Shown here one piece after another: positions 7,851-11,617 of a DNA stretch of 11,617 nt. The stretch is from Dictyocoela muelleri. Taxonomy: Eukaryota > Microsporidia. The translations under genes were made by a program, and so were the position numbers. Every line of letters begins with the position of its first letter. The first letter of the stretch is position 1. The notes below the pieces were generated by a model that worked only from the letters and a program-made list of their open reading frames with translations, was not told the DNA's origin and ran no database searches. The stretch is taken from assembly GCA_016256075.1 (NCBI GenBank), contig SDVU01000639.1, positions 1-11,617 of the forward strand. Reading direction: 5' to 3'.

Positions 7851-8085
7851 TACAGTGACTCCCCATAAATTTCAACATCCTAAATTATCGCGCTCTAAAT
7901 TATCGGCACTATAAATATCAAAAACCCTAAAATATAAACACCCCAAATTATTGAACCCGTAATTACCCCACCTCAAAAATTATCAGACCCATAATTACCC
8001 ATACCCTAAATTATTTACACCCTAAAAGATCTACAACCAAAATTACCCGCACCCTAAATTACACACACTAAATTTAACCACAAAG
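7851..8085. repeat. 16-bp tandem array starting with a pogo/Tigger-like end
   Basis: TAAATT cores recur at 7866, 7881, 7896, 7912, 7928, 7944, 7960, 7976, 7992, 8007, 8023, 8039, 8055 and 8069, a spacing of 15-16 with one 14. The consensus is roughly CCCTAAATTATCGCAC. The array starts with TA-CAGTGACTCCCC (7851-7864). Terminal CAGTG next to TA, followed by short C-rich repeats of this kind, is characteristic of pogo/Tigger-type mariner superfamily ends. I infer that the array grew from subterminal repeats of such an element. No matching CACTG-TA end or transposase was seen. Confidence 0.75.
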
Positions 8086-8129
8086 TTTTCCTTATTAATT
8101 TTTAATGTTAATTAAAACACAACCTATTT

Positions 8130-8300
8130 GTACCCCTAAATTCATCATCCTCTAAATTCGCCACCCTATATTCGCCATCAACTTACAATTTGCCTTCGAC
8201 TAAATATTCCCAATCGAATGAAAATTAATCATATACTAAAAATTCGCCATCTACTAAAAATTCACATCTTATAAAAATTCGACATCGACTAAAATTTTTT
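8130..8300. repeat. Second block of the same array, 16-18-bp units
   Basis: Units such as CTAAATTCATCATCCT, CTAAATTCGCCACCCT and CTAAAAATTCGCCATCTA follow at spacings of 16 to 18, separated from the first block by about 45 bp of AT-rich DNA. The units resemble those upstream, with ATTCGCCA in place of ATTATCGC, so this is a diverged continuation. It has no coding capacity. Confidence 0.65.
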
Positions 8301-8317
8301 ACAAGATTTTTTAAAGT

Positions 8318-8392
8318 TATAGACCCATTTTACAGAAATTAATAACCTATTTTTAAAAAGTTAAAGAAATATTTCTTAAAGTGACATAGACC
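8318..8392. repeat. Remnant of a 22-bp tandem array left of the hAT element
   Basis: TATAGACC at about 8318-8325 and TAATAACC at 8340-8347 are 22 bp apart. CATAGACC recurs at 8385-8392, about two periods later. The same words appear right of the hAT (CATAGACC at 10768, ATAGAC at 10783 and 10811, ATAGAA at 10833). The repeat is weak and only meaningful together with the clearer array at 11109-11235. Confidence 0.4.
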
Positions 8393-10767
8393 AGGGGTCG
8401 GGAAAGTTTTTAGCTTAAGGGCTAAATATTAACATTTCAACATTTTTTCTAAAAAAAGAGTCAGATTCTATTGTTTGGCATATTTAATTGTATTAAAGAA
8501 AACAAAATATTTTTTTTAATCACCTTTATTAATACGAACCATGGCCTTTCACACTATGGAAAGTTTCTCTAAATCTGGTGTATAATTTGTTGTTTTCAAC
8601 TTAATGCATGATTTTTACTTCTCATCAATGAGACGATTCCTTAGTTTACTCTTTATCATGTTCATGCTTGAAAAAGATTATTCACATATAAATGACGATA
8701 CATAAAAAAAACATCAAACGCAAGCTTTTTTATCTGCTTTTAAGAGCGGGAATGCTATTTAAAGAGTTTAGGTCACATCTAATTTTTCAGTCGTTTAAGG
8801 AAGACCATTTACGTTGATAACTCAGATAACCTTTCCTTTTCAGAAATATCTCTAATTAAACACAAATACGGTCAAATTTCGCCAAATCACTTGTTTTTCA
8901 AATCTAACAGTTGAATTTCAAAGCCACAAATTTTGATTCCAAAAGACAAAAAATTTAACATTGTTATATTAGACTCAATAGGATTTTACAAATGCTAAAG
9001 TTGCTCTGCAGTTTTTAAATTCCTGAAACATACTGAAATATGCTTCCTTCATATTTAAAATTATTGTTTTAAAATTATGTTTATCAATAATTGGATTGTT
9101 TTATTGAAGATATGTCTGTATGCTTGAAAGTGGGAAAATGTTTCCCGTTCAAAGTCTCGAGCAAAAATTAATAATTTGTTTTCAAATATCGTTACTTCTT
9201 CTAACATCGAATAAACTAATTCCATTTCCCTTGTATTTTACGATTATGTTCATTAAAATCATAAGTGACGTCAAACATAAAATAAAAGTATTGTTGCCAT
9301 CTATTGTCTGTTTTTTCCGGATATTAAACGTCCTTGTCACAAAGAAATGTTCTTATTTCAAAAAAAGAGACGCAAAATGTTTTAAAACGATGCCTCTTGA
9401 TGACCAAAGTATCTTGTTATTAAGCAAAAGATCGGATAATCTTTATCTAATTCTAATATGTTTTCTTTAATTAGCGATGATTAAGAGTTTAGTCTAAATA
9501 CAGTTAATAATGGCAATTACTAATTCCACAACTTTACAAAGTTCATCTGGAAATGTTTGTGCACAAAGCACTTCTTGGTGAATGATACAATAGTCAGCAA
9601 ATTTCTAATGAGTAATTTTTTCTCAAAATTCAAACAAATGTTTTTATTTTGCTGGTAATACTTCTGGCACCCTTTGTTGAAATTGAAATAATTTTATCAC
9701 GAGAATAAAGTGTTTGAGCATGAAACCAAACACAGCTTTGGTGATATCCTCTCCACCTTTCACAACTTTAAGAGGCAATAAATCCATAAAGTTATTTTTT
9801 TTCGGTCCTGAATTTGATATAAATCTTACAGAAAGTGAAAATTGTGACATACCACTCCTGTCACATAACACATAAACTGCTATAGATAAAGCTGAGACTA
9901 ATTTTAGATCTTGAATATGCAGAGTGGTTATATTAGAACGCATTTTGTTATTTCATCTTTAATGGTTTTAGCAGACAATGGTACAAGTTTAATTCTCTTC
10001 AAAATCTCTGCTTTATTGTTAAAATCATTAAAAAGCTCTTATGATGCATCTAAAAGACAATTTTCTATGTATTATCTGTCTATAAGCGGTTTTTCCTCTC
10101 TTAAAAATCTCTTGGCTAATAACAAAACTTGCCATATCAATATGGCTAGAAAATTGCCTCCAGTTATTAAACAAAGATGTTTAAGAGAGCTGTCCATTTT
10201 GAATTTCCTCAATTGCTTTCTTTGCACTTTTATTAGAGTAATTAATGCTAAATAATGAGTGCTTTTTGAAGCGTCTCTTTAAATTTGATTTCTTGTTTTG
10301 AGAAAATTTATCCATACGAATAAGACATGTCGGAAGTCCATTTGATTTTTGAATAAACGCACAACTTTCGATCCACTCAGTCTTGAATTCTCAGTTTTCT
10401 TCTTCTGATTTTATTTGTTTTTTTGAGAACCATTTTATGGGTGAAAATATTTTTTTAAAAAAAACTGACAAATATATGTTCAAATTTACTATAAAATACA
10501 ATCAAAATATTTTTAATGTTTCAGATATGGGGCGAAAAAAGATTACAAATTTTCATTTATCACAATAAAAAAAATATCAAAAAACTATAAAATTACTTTT
10601 TTTAAAAGAGGATTAAATTCAATTAAAAAAATTATTCAATTAACTTTGGTCACAAGATTTTCTTGAGAAAAAATTGTCCTATCTTATGTATTTTTTTCCT
10701 AAAGAGCTACACCTGATGAAGTGAAGAGTCACATGCGGCTACAAAGCCGCGCTTTTTCGATCACTAC
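8393..10767 (-). mobile_element. hAT DNA transposon, full length but decayed, with target duplication
   Basis: About 2.4 kb. The left end reads (C)AGGGGTCGGGAAAGTTTTT, a form common at the ends of animal hAT elements (CAGGGGTCGGCAAAC type). The right end, inverted, reads TAGTGATCGAAAAAG, agreeing at 10 of 15 positions. Just inside the right end lies AGTCACATGCGGCT followed by a GCGGCT/AGCCGC hairpin (10735-10750), also typical of this group. CATAGACC lies immediately outside both ends (8385-8392 and 10768-10775), the 8 bp expected of hAT. If the first C is counted as part of the element, the duplication is 7 of 8 instead. Inside is a minus-strand transposase relic. Confidence 0.87.
8545..10395 (-). 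pseudogene. hAT transposase relic (ZBED5/SCAND3/GTF2IRD2-like group)
   Basis: Reading on the minus strand, blocks appear in the family order. A BED-finger-like start (about 10378-10250) has NGLPTCLIRMDKF and SNLKRRFKKH; the second Cys and first His of the finger are lost. ASFVISQEIFKRGKT follows (near 10130), then KRIKLVPLSAKTIKDEITK (near 9990-9940), then a 99-codon open piece (9644-9943) with LLPLKVVKGGEDITKAV. A YCIIHQEVLCAQTFPDEL block (near 9590-9540) and WSSRGIVLKHF (near 9395) follow. Last is a C-terminal dimerisation segment with SSFICE and SFSSMNMIKSKLRNRLIDEK (about 8695-8610). Stops and frameshifts are scattered throughout, so it is not coding. Plus-strand frames at 9120-9470, 9911-10255 and 10383-10568 are antisense shadows. 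This group is familiar to me mostly from animals. Confidence 0.85.
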
Positions 10768-11108
10768 CATAGACCCTTTTTTATAGACTAATATACACTT
10801 TTATGGGATTATAGACATAATTTAACAAGGGCATAGAAGCCTTTTTCCAGAGTTAAAAACGAATTTCTGAAAAATTTATACACAAAAATAGACACCATAA
10901 GTAATACCTATGAATCAAAGATCCTAAGAATTGTCAGTACTGCGACACCAGAATCTAGATTTTTTATTGAGAAAAAAATTATTTGACCTATAGCTTGAGA
11001 ATGTATGAAACAATTTTCTCCTCAGAAAAATATATAGATTCTAAACGGGGTATTCAAACAATTCATAGGAATAATGATTTATAGGTATTATTTAAGCGGA
11101 AATATTTT
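10768..11108. other. AT-rich stretch right of the hAT, with faint 22-bp repeat words
   Basis: The beginning repeats TATAGAC-type words (10769, 10783, 10811, 10833), the last pair 22 bp apart, and looks like the other half of the array interrupted by the hAT. From about 10860 to 11108 I see nothing coding and no clear repeat. Confidence 0.4.
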
Positions 11109-11235
11109 TGTATAAATTATAAAAATGTGTCTACAACCAACAAAAAATGTTTATACAACCTTGATAAATTGTGCCTATAACCTTAGTAAAATAAGAATTT
11201 AACTTTGTAAAAATATGTCTATACCTATAAAAATA
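11109..11235. repeat. 22-bp minisatellite, five to six copies
   Basis: The words CTACAACC (11131), ATACAACC (11153), CTATAACC (11175), ATTTAACT (11197) and CTATACCT (11219) fall exactly 22 bp apart, with a weaker copy at 11109. The rest of each unit is A/T-rich with TTNGTAAAA. It is old and diverged, but the constant period is clear. Confidence 0.75.
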
Positions 11236-11273
11236 ACTTTATCAATATTTCCCTTCAATGCCATCAAGCTGTA

Positions 11274-11301
11274 CCCCCTCCCCCCCAAAAAAAAAAAAAA
11301 A
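11274..11301. repeat. C-run followed by A-run
   Basis: Five C, one T, seven C (11280-11286) and then fifteen A (11287-11301). The A-run could be the tail of a retroposed sequence, but no body was identified upstream. Confidence 0.7.
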
Positions 11302-11344
11302 CAAATAATAATTTATATATTTTTATTAATAGTAGTTAATATAT

Positions 11345-11548
11345 CTAAAATTGTGTATAAAGATGTTTTCCTTCTCGGGGCCTTGATCTAAATGTCTCTT
11401 TAACTCTGAAAAAATGAATGTCAAGAAGAAAATTTGGTTCTACTCCGGTCAGGGTACCCAAAATAATTTTTCTAAAAATAAAGTAAAATTTTAGGAATAA
11501 GAATATTTTATGTCGCGCGCCCTGCCCGAAACCGCGCCCTGCCCGCAA
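11345..11548 (-). other. Unrecognised 67-codon open frame
   Basis: The frame starts MRAGRGFGQGARHKIF and ends EGKHLYTQF. Its first dozen codons are read from the GC-rich tandem island at 11517-11550. I recognise no domain, and the peptide does not resemble any transposase in this window. The frame is probably open by chance or is part of an unrecognised repeat. A stretch of higher GC within it (CTCCGGTCAGGGTACCC, about 11442-11458) stands out from the surroundings. Confidence 0.2.
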
Positions 11549-11550
11549 CC
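11517..11550. repeat. GC-rich 17-bp tandem duplication
   Basis: GCGCCCTGCCCGAAACC is followed directly by GCGCCCTGCCCGCAACC, 16 of 17 identical. It is by far the most GC-rich spot in the window. It runs into CAGGTTCAAGTCTC, and GGTTC (11552-11556) pairs with GAACC (11568-11572) just before six T. Confidence 0.85.
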
Positions 11551-11617
11551 AGGTTCAAGTCTCGATAGAACCTTTTTTATTTTTAATTTTATCTTTTTTT
11601 AATTTTATTTATATTTT

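Noticed and set aside
7866-8085. Telomere-like CCCTAAA repeats
   Set aside because: The unit is 15-16 bp with a TAAATTATC core, not a 6-7-bp telomere unit, and it starts at a transposon-like CAGTG end inside the sequence.
9120-9470. Plus-strand open frames at 9120-9470, 9911-10255 and 10383-10568
   Set aside because: They are antisense to recognisable hAT transposase blocks and have no similarity of their own.
11511-11578. tRNA gene suggested by CCAGGTTCAAGTCTC
   Set aside because: The T-stem does not pair around TTCAAGT, and no A box, anticodon arm or acceptor stem can be built upstream.

Overview
This is AT-rich eukaryotic DNA (about a quarter G+C by eye) made almost entirely of transposable-element remains and short tandem repeats. 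I see no convincing intact host gene, no tRNA or rRNA, no bacterial operon and no CRISPR array. The mixture of Ty3/gypsy, Merlin and hAT remains with fold-back elements in very AT-rich DNA would suit a repeat-rich microsporidian (for example a Hamiltosporidium-like or Edhazardia-like genome). An AT-rich invertebrate cannot be excluded, because no host gene is present to decide.

Layout. Bases 1-2600 hold fold-back (palindromic) elements: a 540-bp one (354-892) split by a second (604-847) that left an 8-bp target duplication, a relative of the second (1330-1624), and an older, decayed one (2339-2590). Between them lie an N-terminal zinc-ribbon fragment of a Merlin transposase (1054-1266) and a 22-bp minisatellite (1625-1754) that starts exactly at the end of the third palindrome. 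Bases about 2620-5480 hold a heavily decayed Ty3/gypsy retrotransposon fossil, itself hit by another fold-back element (3969-4114). A fragment resembling hAT transposase follows (5890-6265).

Bases 6688-7753 are a Merlin DNA transposon with recognisable terminal inverted repeats and a transposase whose DDE triad (D, D and E, with 36 residues between the last two) survives in one open frame, although the gene as a whole is frameshifted. Bases 7851-8300 are 16-18-bp tandem repeats beginning with a pogo/Tigger-like end (TA-CAGTG). Bases 8393-10767 are a full-length but decayed hAT transposon on the minus strand, flanked by the 8-bp duplication CATAGACC and apparently inserted into an old 22-bp tandem array. 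A 22-bp array is again visible at 11109-11235. The right edge carries a C/A homopolymer tract and a small GC-rich tandem island.

Nothing here works together as a pathway. The main interest is the group of fold-back elements that share GTACT termini and, in two of three cases, an 8-bp or near-8-bp target duplication. They look like one non-autonomous family of uncertain superfamily. The other points of interest are the layered order of insertions and the preservation of the Merlin catalytic core.
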